Source: Bacteroidota bacterium (GTDB lineage Bacteria > Bacteroidota > Bacteroidia > B-17B0 > Aurantibacillaceae). Taken from it: DNA of 64,000 nucleotides. The notes below the pieces were generated by a model that saw only the letters and a program-made list of their open reading frames with translations, did not search any database and was not told the DNA's origin. The position numbers and the translations under genes are program-made. The stretch covers positions 186,001 through 250,000 of the forward strand of contig JAQZBQ010000002.1 in the NCBI GenBank assembly GCA_029237825.1, in the 5' to 3' direction. How positions within the stretch are numbered: position 1 is the first letter of the stretch; each line of letters opens with the position of its first letter. This document shows positions 47,340-56,423 of this stretch, piece after piece.

Positions 47340-49793
47340 ATGTTTAAGAGCCGAGTCATTTTTATTTTGTTAGTACTGTCCGTCAGTCACTTTCGTGCGC
47401 AACTTAAAACTGGTGTTTTAAAAGGTGCAGTTCGGGAAGATGGCACGGGCGAGCTGGTGATCGGAGCCACCATTCAATTATTGAGTGACCTTTCAAAGGG
47501 GACTGCTACCGACATTGATGGGAATTTCGTTCTTGTATTGGATTCTGGCAGGCACAAGCTTTTGTGCAGTTATTTAGGGTTTGAATCAGATACCTTTTCT
47601 GTTTCCATTCACGAAAATGAAATTTCTCAAAAGTATATTCATCTCAAGCCTGTCGGTAAACTTCTGGAAACCGTCGTTATTTCTTCCGGAAAATTTGAGC
47701 AAAAAATTGAAGAACTCACTGTTTCAATGGAAGTTTTGAAGCCTAATTTGATTGCAAATAAAAATACAACGAGCATCGAAACAGCTTTGGAACAGGTTCC
47801 GGGCCTAACGATTATCGATAATGATCCTCAGATTCGCGGAGGAAGTGGATTCACATTTGGAGTTGGAAGCAGAGTGGCCATTGTTGTTGATGGAGTGCCC
47901 TTGTTGAGTGGTGACGCTGGCAGGCCTGAATGGAGTTATATTCCGGTAGAAAATATTGAACAAATTGAAATAATTAAAGGAGCGTCTTCGGTGCTGTATG
48001 GTTCCGCTGCACTCAATGGAGTTATCAATATTCGGTCTGCCTATCCCCGCACTAAACCAAAAACCACGATAAATTATTCGGCCGGCCAATATAGTATCCC
48101 GCAAGCACCTGCCGAGAACTGGTATAAAACCAGGGGGAATAATTCTTTCCCCGGCTTCAGTAATCTGAATTTATTTCATTCCCGCATCATTAGCAACAAT
48201 CTCGACTTTGTTATTGGTGCTAATTTCAATATTGATCAGGGATATATTGGGCCCCCGCCAGCTGCAAAATATATGCCCGATGATTTAAAAGAAGCCTTGC
48301 ATGTTCAGGATACCATGCCGGTTTTTTCCAATGACCAAATGGTGAAAAAAAGAGGACGTGTGAATTTCAATGTGCGTTACAGGCCAAAGCGCTTTGAGGG
48401 ACTCAATTTTGGTGTGAACGCTAATTTCATGTTGAATAAAACCAACATGGTATTTGCCTGGCTCGATGATTCACTTGGGTTGTATCGCGGATATCCGGGT
48501 GCTGTGTTTTTAGAAGATCAGACTTTGTTTAATATTGATCCATTTGTAAAATATACTACTAGAAGCGGTCTAAGTCACAGCTTACAAGCACGCTTGTTTA
48601 TTTCTGATAACGTAATTTCAAATAATCAATCCAATAAAGGAACCATGTATTTTGGCGAATACCAGATGCAAAAGAAATTTAAGAGTATCGACCTTAATTT
48701 TGTTGGCGGTATCGTTGGAAATGTATCCAAATCTAAATCACGGCTTTATGTGTCGAGTGGGCAGCCTTCTAATCAAATCGTAAATACTTCTGCATTCATC
48801 CAGTTGGATAAAAAATTCTGGAGGGTGTTGAATTTATCGGGCGGGGTCCGCTATGAAAACTTCAAGATCAACAATTTAAAAAGCGATGATGCATGTATTT
48901 ATAGGATAGGAGGAAACCTTCAGATAACAAAGGGAACGTTTGTGAGATCTTCCTACGGTTTGGGGTATCGTTATCCGACAATCACTGAAAGATATATCAC
49001 TACTAAAGCGGGGATGTTCGGTGTTTTTCCTAATCCCGACATTAAACCCGAAAGGAGTCGAAGTTTTGAAGTAGGTTTGAAGCAGGGTTTCAAAATTGGA
49101 AATTGTAAAGGGTATTTTGATATCGCTGCTTTTCATCAAAAATATGAGAATAACATTGAATATTTGTTTGGAATGTGGGAACCGCAGATTGCAATTATAG
49201 GATTTAAATTTTTAAATACCGGAAATTCACAGGTAAGAGGTTTGGATTTGTCGTTTGCTGCTACTCCAGCTGAAACTAATAAACGTTTTGGGATATCAGC
49301 ATTAATTGGGTACACTTATATTGATCCGATAACATTGACGCCTGACAGCATTTACGCTTACGACAAGGGACTTGATGGTGGCACCCCCCAGCCTCTAAGT
49401 TATAAAAACAGCAGTTTGGATACAACGGGGAATGTTTTGAAATACCGTTTTAAGCATATGTTTAAAATGGATGTGGAAGTGAAGATTTATCGTTTCTCAA
49501 TTGGAGTTAGTAACAAGTATTATAGCAAAATGCAAAACATTGATAAGGCTTTTCAGGTAATTGAGGAAACCACTAGAAATGGCCAGGAATTTTTTGACAT
49601 AATTCATGTGATGAAATATGTAAAGAATCATTATTCGATCAGTATTTGGGACGCCCGCCTGAGTTATAGTATCAGCGATAAACAAAAGTTGTCAATTGTA
49701 TGTAATAATATTTTTAATGAAGTATACTCCTTAAGACCTCTCAAAATTGAATCACCCAGAACTGCAGCTATTCAGTACGTTCTTACATTTTAG
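47340..49793 (+). CDS. TonB-dependent outer-membrane receptor
   Basis: 817 residues from the ATG at 47340 (an upstream TTG at 47316 lies in the terminator). Signal peptide 1-21 (HFRAQ), CarboxypepD_reg-like domain with GATIQLLSDLSKGTATDIDGNF, plug with ETALEQVPGLTI, IRGGSGFTFGVGSRVAIVVDGVP and IEIIKGASSVLYGSAALNGVINI, then the barrel to IQYVLTF. All receptor landmarks are present. No SusD, TonB or ferric-uptake neighbour is seen, so the substrate is open. It is followed 62 bases later by the antiporter. Confidence 0.93.
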   Translation: MFKSRVIFILLVLSVSHFRAQLKTGVLKGAVREDGTGELVIGATIQLLSDLSKGTATDIDGNFVLVLDSGRHKLLCSYLGFESDTFSVSIHENEISQKYIHLKPVGKLLETVVISSGKFEQKIEELTVSMEVLKPNLIANKNTTSIETALEQVPGLTIIDNDPQIRGGSGFTFGVGSRVAIVVDGVPLLSGDAGRPEWSYIPVENIEQIEIIKGASSVLYGSAALNGVINIRSAYPRTKPKTTINYSAGQYSIPQAPAENWYKTRGNNSFPGFSNLNLFHSRIISNNLDFVIGANFNIDQGYIGPPPAAKYMPDDLKEALHVQDTMPVFSNDQMVKKRGRVNFNVRYRPKRFEGLNFGVNANFMLNKTNMVFAWLDDSLGLYRGYPGAVFLEDQTLFNIDPFVKYTTRSGLSHSLQARLFISDNVISNNQSNKGTMYFGEYQMQKKFKSIDLNFVGGIVGNVSKSKSRLYVSSGQPSNQIVNTSAFIQLDKKFWRVLNLSGGVRYENFKINNLKSDDACIYRIGGNLQITKGTFVRSSYGLGYRYPTITERYITTKAGMFGVFPNPDIKPERSRSFEVGLKQGFKIGNCKGYFDIAAFHQKYENNIEYLFGMWEPQIAIIGFKFLNTGNSQVRGLDLSFAATPAETNKRFGISALIGYTYIDPITLTPDSIYAYDKGLDGGTPQPLSYKNSSLDTTGNVLKYRFKHMFKMDVEVKIYRFSIGVSNKYYSKMQNIDKAFQVIEETTRNGQEFFDIIHVMKYVKNHYSISIWDARLSYSISDKQKLSIVCNNIFNEVYSLRPLKIESPRTAAIQYVLTF

Positions 49794-49855
49794 GAATTTT
49801 CATTTTTCGGCTGTCGTTTCCTTTTATTTCTCTATTTTTGTTTTAATACTATTTT

Positions 49856-52000
49856 ATGAGTCTACTCGCTGGTAATTTTCACGCCTTTCAGGAGTTTTTT
49901 GATCATTACCTTCCGGTGAGAAACCCCGTATTAATACTGGCGCTCACACTTCTTATCATTTTATTTGCACCGTTGATACTCAAACGTTTCAGAATTCCTG
50001 GTATTATCGGATTAATTATTGCGGGCGTTATCATCGGTCCACATACACTTCACATTATAGAGAAGTCAACCAGTTTCGAACTTTTCAGTAAAACCGGTTT
50101 ATTGTATATCATGTTTTTGGCTGGATTAGAAATTGATATGCAGGAGTACAAACAAAACCGGAGCAAAAGCCTGGTATTTGGCGCTTTTACCTTTTTAATA
50201 CCAATTACTATCGGATATGTAGTTTGCATTTATATTTTTGGATATTCATTATGGCCGGCCCTTCTGTTAGCAAGTATGTTTTCTACCCACACCTTGTTAA
50301 GTTACCCCATCGTTAGTAATATGGGAATTGTAAAAAACAGGGCCGTACAGGTTTCCTTTGGAGGAACCATCATAACAGACAGCGCAGTATTGATTCTTTT
50401 AGGTGTGATAACAAATGTGGTGGGTGGTGAAATTAATTCGTTGTTTTGGATAAGACTGATAGTTTCATTGGGACTTTTGTGTTTCTCGGTTTTATATTTA
50501 CTGCCAAAAGTTAGCCGCTGGTTTTTCAGAAACATTGAAGGCCAGGGAAGTTCACAGTATATTTATGTTCTTGCTGTGGTTTTTATTTCAGGTTTTTTTT
50601 CAGAACTAGCAGGTGTTGAACCAATCATCGGCGCCTTTCTTGCCGGTCTCGCTTTAAACAGAGTTATTCCCCATAATTCTGTATTGATGAACCGTGTGAT
50701 TTTCATTGGTAACACTATTTTCATTCCGTTCTTTCTCATCAGTGCAGGGATGCTTGTGGATTTCAGTGTGTTTTTAAAAGGAACAAATGCCTTGGTTTTT
50801 GCAGGTATATTAAGTTTGGTGGCATTAATCACAAAATGGCTTGCAGCTCAGGTTACAGGGGCTATTTATAAATATACAAAGTATGAGAGACGAGTGATGT
50901 TTGGATTAAGTGCCTCTCACGCTGCAGCAACTTTAGCCGTAATTAAGGTGGGTTATGATATCGGTTTGTTTGATCAAAACGTAATTAATGGTACAATTAT
51001 CCTCATTTTGATAACGTGCATGGTTAGTTCATTTGTAACAGAGCGTGCTGCACGTAAAATAGCAATGACGGAAAAAGAAACCGTTAAAAAGATCATTGAT
51101 CGAACAGAACGGATTTTAATCCCTGTAAGTAATCCTGATAATATTGCCAGGTTAATTGACCTTGCTTTAATCATAAAGGATAATAAATCCCACGAACCAA
51201 TTTATCCGTTATCCATTGTGGAGGAAAATGAAGATGCCGATGAAAAAATCAACGTGGTAAAGAAAGTAATTGACGGAGTTGTTGAGCAGATTTCTTCAAG
51301 TGACAAACGGGTACAGGTTCTTAAAAAGGTTGATCTAAGTATCGTAGACGGAATTGCCCGAACAGCCAAAGCCTACAGTATTTCGGATATCCTGATCAGC
51401 TGGAAAGCGCAGCAGGGGACAGGGAACCTTATTTTTGGAAGCATAGCTGACAATTTGCTCGTTAAAACCAAACAATCGATTATAATCTCTAAAATTATAC
51501 AACCACTAAATACGTATAAACGCATTAGTGTTTTACTATCACCAAATTCGGAACTGGAGAGCGGATTTAATCTTGTAGCTAGAAAAATTAATGCGATGCT
51601 GAAGCAGATGGGAAATAACCCCGTTGTTTATGGGCAGGCAAAATCTATTGAAGCGTTCTCATCTCTGATAAATGATAAAAAAAGGGAGTTTTATAATTAT
51701 GTAATCGTAGACGCATTTGATGATGCTGATTTGATTGAAAATGTCAAACCAGACGACTTGTATATATTCCTTAGCGGCCGTAAGCAAACTGTGTCTTTTG
51801 ATTTCCATATAGATAATATGTCTAAAACGCTTAATAAAAATTCTGAGTTTACGAGTTTTGTAGTTTTTTACCCCGAATCCTTAAAATCCCTGAGTGATGC
51901 CCAAATTACTGAGATGACGGTTCCTGCTATACAGGAAAACATTGAGAAAGTGATTCACCTCAAGGATAAAATTAAAGACATCTTAAAAGGGGAAAAATAA
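49856..52000 (+). CDS. Kef/CPA2-type cation:proton antiporter
   Basis: 714 residues. The membrane half (about 20-400) has 12 helices with GIIGLIIAGVIIGP near residue 58, MFLAGLEIDMQEY near 95, the EPIIGAFLAGLALN motif near 260 and LGASHA-like GLSASHAAATLAV near 350. The C-terminal half (about 410-714) is two tandem universal-stress-protein-like alpha/beta domains, instead of the TrkA-N domain of classical Kef. It exchanges K or Na for protons; gating through the C-terminus is likely. The 62-base gap to the upstream receptor suggests weak coupling only. Confidence 0.92.
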   Translation: MSLLAGNFHAFQEFFDHYLPVRNPVLILALTLLIILFAPLILKRFRIPGIIGLIIAGVIIGPHTLHIIEKSTSFELFSKTGLLYIMFLAGLEIDMQEYKQNRSKSLVFGAFTFLIPITIGYVVCIYIFGYSLWPALLLASMFSTHTLLSYPIVSNMGIVKNRAVQVSFGGTIITDSAVLILLGVITNVVGGEINSLFWIRLIVSLGLLCFSVLYLLPKVSRWFFRNIEGQGSSQYIYVLAVVFISGFFSELAGVEPIIGAFLAGLALNRVIPHNSVLMNRVIFIGNTIFIPFFLISAGMLVDFSVFLKGTNALVFAGILSLVALITKWLAAQVTGAIYKYTKYERRVMFGLSASHAAATLAVIKVGYDIGLFDQNVINGTIILILITCMVSSFVTERAARKIAMTEKETVKKIIDRTERILIPVSNPDNIARLIDLALIIKDNKSHEPIYPLSIVEENEDADEKINVVKKVIDGVVEQISSSDKRVQVLKKVDLSIVDGIARTAKAYSISDILISWKAQQGTGNLIFGSIADNLLVKTKQSIIISKIIQPLNTYKRISVLLSPNSELESGFNLVARKINAMLKQMGNNPVVYGQAKSIEAFSSLINDKKREFYNYVIVDAFDDADLIENVKPDDLYIFLSGRKQTVSFDFHIDNMSKTLNKNSEFTSFVVFYPESLKSLSDAQITEMTVPAIQENIEKVIHLKDKIKDILKGEK

Positions 52001-52028
52001 GGATTGAATTTTATTTTCTATTAATTTC

Positions 52029-53078
52029 CTAGTTTGCTCTTTTCAAGGTGAAAGAAATGGTTGTTCCTTCATTGATTTTGCTTTCTACATCAATCGTTTC
52101 CTGATGAGCTTCAATAATATGTTTAACAATGGCTAAACCTAAACCGGTTCCTCCTTGTTCACGGCTCCGTCCTTTATCGACACGGTAAAACCTTTCAAAT
52201 AACCGTGGCAAATGCTTTTCAGATATACCTATGCCGTTGTCCCGTATCTCTACAATCACCTGATCTTCAAACAGGTTTAACGACACAATTGTTTTGCCAT
52301 TTGGTTTACCGTATTTAATGCTATTGGTTATGAGGTTTACAAATACCTGCCGTATCCTGAATTTATCAGCTTTTACGTAAATAGGCTTGTCATATTTTTT
52401 TGCTGGCTGAAGCCGTATTCGTTGTTTACTGGCCTGAAATTCCAGCGACTCCAAAACTTCACGCATTTGTTGGGCCACGTCATATGTATCCTGCTCCAAT
52501 TCCAGTGTTCCAATTTCAAGTTGCGAAATGGTTTCAAGGTCGTCAATAATTTGAATCATCCTGTCTACACTTTTATCGGCCCGTTTTAAATACTCCATGT
52601 TAACTGTAGGATCAAAAATTCCTCCGTCAATTAAGGTTGATAAATAGCCTTGAATATTAAATACCGGTGTTTTCAGCTCATGCGAAACATTCCCGAGGAA
52701 TTCTTTCCGATAACTATCAAGGTTTTTGTATTGATCAATTTCCCGGTTACGTTCCTGCGCGAGTTTTTTAATTTCTTCTTCCAATCGAGCAATGGAATCC
52801 ACCTCTTCTAATTGAAATTCGGTGTTGGGAATTTCTTTTGGTTGTTGTTCTTTAACCAGCAGGTACAATTTATCAATCTTCTTAAAGGTAACCTGGTGGA
52901 TTTGGTAATAGATAACAAAGAAACTGACAATAAAAGAAATGAAAAACGATAAAAGGGCCACCGCCAAATCGAATTGTTCATTAATTTGATACGTAATATA
53001 AGTTACGAAAAAGGTCTGTAAAACAGCCGAAACTAAACTAAGTATTAGAATTAATATCGGTGTTTTAAGACTGCGCAT
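52029..53078 (-). CDS. Orphan sensor histidine kinase (PhoR-like)
   Basis: 349 residues. Two N-terminal membrane helices (about 7-28 and 38-60) with almost no periplasmic loop, a HAMP-like/coiled-coil linker (about 60-120), HisKA with NVSHELKTP (phosphorylated His133), and HATPase with NLITNSIKYG, EIRDNGIGI, FERFYRVDKGRS and GTGLGLAIVKHI. All boxes are intact. No response regulator lies beside it, which is unusual for PhoR-type kinases. It is the last gene of a leftward unit with the LpxL-like gene and two small lipoproteins, and may sense envelope lipid state (inference). Confidence 0.92.
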   Translation of the reverse strand: MRSLKTPILILILSLVSAVLQTFFVTYITYQINEQFDLAVALLSFFISFIVSFFVIYYQIHQVTFKKIDKLYLLVKEQQPKEIPNTEFQLEEVDSIARLEEEIKKLAQERNREIDQYKNLDSYRKEFLGNVSHELKTPVFNIQGYLSTLIDGGIFDPTVNMEYLKRADKSVDRMIQIIDDLETISQLEIGTLELEQDTYDVAQQMREVLESLEFQASKQRIRLQPAKKYDKPIYVKADKFRIRQVFVNLITNSIKYGKPNGKTIVSLNLFEDQVIVEIRDNGIGISEKHLPRLFERFYRVDKGRSREQGGTGLGLAIVKHIIEAHQETIDVESKINEGTTISFTLKRAN

Positions 53079-53150
53079 GTTTACTTATTTAATCAGTCAC
53101 CCTTAATTCAGGTTTCAGATTGATAATCAACGGAATAAACGAATGTGTGG

Positions 53151-53417
53151 CTAATTATCTTTTAACTTGCAATCTACCGATACCGTAATGTAATCAGGAA
53201 ACAACAAATCTGTATTTGCCCGCATTTGTTTCGCTGTATTCGTACAAATTTCGGTAGCTTTTTTCTTCGAAGTGTTTTTTCTAATTTCTTCGTAAGTTTC
53301 AGTCACTTTTGGGTAGTAACCATCCTGTCGGAGTGTGGTAGCGCATTTGCACGAATACCGTTTTGTGCAGGAAAATAATAAGGTTGAAACTATAGCTATT
53401 GAGAGGAATTTTTTCAT
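53151..53417 (-). CDS. Small Cys-rich lipoprotein 2 (paralogue)
   Basis: 88 residues. Lipobox LFSC with lipid Cys17, followed by TKRYSCKCATT, then GYYP, a Lys-rich helix KKKATEICTNTAKQ and a late Cys (VDCKLK). The four mature cysteines and the block order match the neighbour at 53425-53685, so this is a tandem duplicate. Likely an outer- or inner-membrane lipoprotein with two disulfides. No known family recognised. Confidence 0.78.
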   Translation of the reverse strand: MKKFLSIAIVSTLLFSCTKRYSCKCATTLRQDGYYPKVTETYEEIRKNTSKKKATEICTNTAKQMRANTDLLFPDYITVSVDCKLKDN

Positions 53418-53424
53418 TTAATTT

Positions 53425-53685
53425 TTATTTTACTGCGCAGGAAGTGGTTATGGTTTCAGCCCCATCTTTATAATCTAATGTGTTTTTATGCAATTGCTTT
53501 TCTGAGTGGCTGCAAATCTGTTCGGCTCTTCTTTTCGTGGTTTTAGTCTTAAGTGGCTCATTTGAAGATACCGTGTAGGGATAATAGCCTGCCTCCTCGA
53601 TCGTTGTTGAACATTGGCAAGAGTATTGTTTTTTACATGATCCAAGTAGAGAACAACATGTGATGAGAATAAAAAAAGCTTTCAT
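53425..53685 (-). CDS. Small Cys-rich lipoprotein 1 (paralogue)
   Basis: 86 residues. Lipobox LGSC with Cys17, then KKQYSCQCSTT, GYYP, a helix KRRAEQICSHSEKQ and a terminal TTSCAVK. It aligns with the next gene over the whole length without large gaps, sharing the four mature cysteines. It lies 7 bases before its paralogue and 36 bases after the acyltransferase stop, in one leftward unit. Unrecognised family. Confidence 0.78.
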   Translation of the reverse strand: MKAFFILITCCSLLGSCKKQYSCQCSTTIEEAGYYPYTVSSNEPLKTKTTKRRAEQICSHSEKQLHKNTLDYKDGAETITTSCAVK

Positions 53686-53721
53686 AATTTCGCACGAAAA
53701 TAATAATATAAAATGAAATAT

Positions 53722-54594
53722 TTATTTTCTTTTATATTTCCATCTCCGATGGCTCCATAACCAGAGTTCAGGGTTGGAGATAATGTCTTTTTCCAATTTC
53801 CGGGTGTGGAGTTCAGATATCTCGCCTTCTTTCGTATTTTTAGGATCAATTACAAGGTATTCGGTGTTAACTTCATAATAACCTCTTTTAATCCTGTTTA
53901 CAGTAACATACACTACCGGGTAGTTGAATTTTTGAGCAATTTTTTCTGTTCCCCAAAATACAGGAGTATCCTGGTTCAAAAATGTGGTCCAGTATGCGCC
54001 TTCAGGGGATGGGGTTTGATCGGCAATAAATGCAGTAGCGTTTATTTCCTGTCTGTTTCTAACCATTTCCCGCATGGTGTCTTTCATCGCATACAATTTA
54101 GTGCCAAACCTCGATCGCATGTTATACATCAGCTTATCAAAGTGTTTGTTAGACAAAGGGTGGTAAATAACATATAGCTGCTGAGGGTTAAGTAAACTGA
54201 ACGAGTTTCCCGCCCATTCCCAGTTTCCATAATGACCCATTACTAAAATGCAGGATTTTTTTTGATCATATAATTCTTTAAATATGTGTTTTGTATTTTC
54301 ATTAAAAGCACAACGCCTAACAGCTTCATCTTTTGAAATGGTTAACGTTTTAAGAGTTTCTAAAAATAAGTCGCATAAGTAGCGATAAAACTTTTTCTCA
54401 ATTAATTTTAATTCGTTGTGGGATTTATTAGGAAATGAGTTTTTAAGGTTTTCATAAACTACTTTTTTCCGGTAACCTATTATTCGGTATAACAAAAGAT
54501 ATATGCAATCTGATAACAGATAAAATATGGGAAAAGGAAGAAGTGATATGAGATAGAGCAGAGGTAATGTTAAATAGAAGATAATAGAACTCAT
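53722..54594 (-). CDS. Lipid A acyltransferase (LpxL/HtrB family)
   Basis: 290 residues. N-terminal membrane helix region, then the acyltransferase motif HYGNWEW with catalytic His121 and Glu126 (HX4D/E), then YVIYHPLSNKHFDKLM and the PEGAYWTTFLNQDTPVFWGTEKIAQK region (FIADQTPSPEGA, a family block), ending in WLWSHRRWKYK, the typical LpxL tail. It adds a secondary acyl chain to lipid A or, as in several Bacteroidota, the only late acyl chain. It is first in the leftward unit with the twin lipoproteins and the kinase. Confidence 0.92.
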   Translation of the reverse strand: MSSIIFYLTLPLLYLISLLPFPIFYLLSDCIYLLLYRIIGYRKKVVYENLKNSFPNKSHNELKLIEKKFYRYLCDLFLETLKTLTISKDEAVRRCAFNENTKHIFKELYDQKKSCILVMGHYGNWEWAGNSFSLLNPQQLYVIYHPLSNKHFDKLMYNMRSRFGTKLYAMKDTMREMVRNRQEINATAFIADQTPSPEGAYWTTFLNQDTPVFWGTEKIAQKFNYPVVYVTVNRIKRGYYEVNTEYLVIDPKNTKEGEISELHTRKLEKDIISNPELWLWSHRRWKYKRK

Positions 54595-54698
54595 GCTTAA
54601 AAATACAGATTATAAAGAAACCTTAGGTTTTTTTATTTAAACAATAAAGGATTGAATCATTTTTTATATATTTATAAACAACAAATGCAATTTATACT

Positions 54699-56309
54699 AT
54701 GAAGAGAATTTTTGCCACGTTTTGTTTTTTAGCTGCCTTAAATAGTTCATATGCCCTCGATGCCGGTGACCAGGTTAAAATGGTAATGGCGAAGCAAAAA
54801 CTGTATGCCGGTCAATTTATCGGTGCTTTAAATATTTATAAAGAAGTACTTCAAAAAAATCCGGATGATGCCACGGTTCTATACTACGTAGGGTACTGCC
54901 AATATGAATTAAAAAAATTTGATTTAGCAACCGAAAATTTAAAAAAAGCTATTGCTACTAATAAAGACGTGAAGCCTGAAACTCATTTGGTTTTAGGAAA
55001 GATTTATTTGGCAGATGAAAAAATCGATGAAGCGATGGCTTCCTTCAATACGTACAAATCAGCCGTTAACACTAAAACCGCGGAAACGGAAGATGTTGAT
55101 GTTTACATTGCTCATTGTAATAATGCGAAACTCCTGATGGCTAAACCTATTAATGTCAAGATTAATAATTTAGGGGAGGCTATAAATTCGAAATTTGATG
55201 ATCAGTCGCCGTCAATTAGTGCAGATGGACGGAAACTTGTTTTTAATTCTCGCAGACCGGAAACTACCGATTCTCCAATTGATGTGGAAGGTGATGGCAA
55301 GTATTTTCAGGATATATATATTTCTACCTGGGATACAATTAACAAAAAGTGGAATACCAGCGAAGATGTTCCTGGCAATGTAAACACCCCGGCACATGAT
55401 GCATGTACCAGTATTTCACCGGATGGTAAACAGATTTTTATTTATAAAAATGATGTGAACGATAACGAATCACGAGGAGGCGATGTATTTGTGTCTAAAA
55501 TTGTAAATAATAAATGGAAAACACCGGAAGCTATTGGTAAACCGGTAAACTCTTCCTATTGGGAAGGTGGCGCCTGCATTTCCCCTGATGGTAAGACATT
55601 ATATTTTATTAGCGAACGTAAAGGCGGATATGGACGCGCTGATATCTGGATGGTGAAAAAAGTAAGTAAAACCGAATGGGGTAAACCGGAAAATTTGGGT
55701 CCTGACGTAAATTCGGAATTTGATGAGGTAGGAGCCTTTCTGGCGCCGGATGGAAAAACGTTGTTTTTTTCGTCAAACGGAAAAGCCTCGATGGGGTCAT
55801 ACGATGTGTTTAAAACAACCTTTGAAAATAATAAGTGGACGGCACCGGTAAATTTAGGATACCCAATCAACACTGTCCACAAAGACGGGCCATTGGTAAT
55901 AAGTGCAGATGCCCAAATCGCTTATTTTGCCAGCGAAAGAAAGGGAGGACTTGGCGAAAGTGACATTTATTCCGCGGATTTAACGGAATATGGTATACTG
56001 GAGAAAGATGGCTTGAAAAAATCAAACACGGGTTTGAGCATCCTGAAAGGCACTGTGCGTGACGCTTTTGAAGGTTCAGGCGTTCCGGCAGTTGATGTTC
56101 AGATTTTAGATTCTTCAAATAGCCAGGTCGCTACAACAACTACCAATGAAAATGGCGAGTACTTTATTACACTTAAAGGTGATGCGACCTATATTGTAAA
56201 GGTTGCAAAGAAAGGTTACAAAACGGTGGAAGAAAAAGTGGATTTGAAAATTGGGAAAACTGAAACCTATTCACTGGAAAAGCAAATAATGCTAAGTAAA
56301 GAGAAGTGA
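54699..56309 (+). CDS. PorE-like protein without OmpA domain (TPR-PD40-CarboxypepD)
   Basis: 536 residues. Signal peptide 1-19 (SYA), TPR domain about 30-130 (AGQFIGALNIYKEVLQKNPDD), a PD40/WD40-like propeller about 160-430 with repeated SISADGRKLVFNS, SISPDGKQIFIY, CISPDGKTLYFIS and FLAPDGKTLFFSS blades, and a CarboxypepD_reg-like domain about 450-515. The T9SS protein PorE has TPR, propeller and carboxypeptidase-regulatory domains plus a C-terminal OmpA domain; here the chain ends right after the third. It is probably a PorE paralogue acting in the periplasm or at the outer membrane. Confidence 0.82.
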   Translation: MKRIFATFCFLAALNSSYALDAGDQVKMVMAKQKLYAGQFIGALNIYKEVLQKNPDDATVLYYVGYCQYELKKFDLATENLKKAIATNKDVKPETHLVLGKIYLADEKIDEAMASFNTYKSAVNTKTAETEDVDVYIAHCNNAKLLMAKPINVKINNLGEAINSKFDDQSPSISADGRKLVFNSRRPETTDSPIDVEGDGKYFQDIYISTWDTINKKWNTSEDVPGNVNTPAHDACTSISPDGKQIFIYKNDVNDNESRGGDVFVSKIVNNKWKTPEAIGKPVNSSYWEGGACISPDGKTLYFISERKGGYGRADIWMVKKVSKTEWGKPENLGPDVNSEFDEVGAFLAPDGKTLFFSSNGKASMGSYDVFKTTFENNKWTAPVNLGYPINTVHKDGPLVISADAQIAYFASERKGGLGESDIYSADLTEYGILEKDGLKKSNTGLSILKGTVRDAFEGSGVPAVDVQILDSSNSQVATTTTNENGEYFITLKGDATYIVKVAKKGYKTVEEKVDLKIGKTETYSLEKQIMLSKEK

Positions 56310-56332
56310 AAGAATTTATAGTTTTCAAGGAG

Positions 56333-56356
56333 AAGCCGGACATGTCCGGCTTTTTC
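56333..56356 (+). terminator. Terminator after the PorE-like gene
   Basis: Perfect palindrome AGCCGGACA / TGTCCGGCT followed by TTTTT. Confidence 0.85.
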
Positions 56357-56423
56357 AATTACAGAAGAAAACATTTTGCCTGTTTGCCTCTAAGTTTTTC
56401 GTTATCTTAAACGTCGTATTTTT

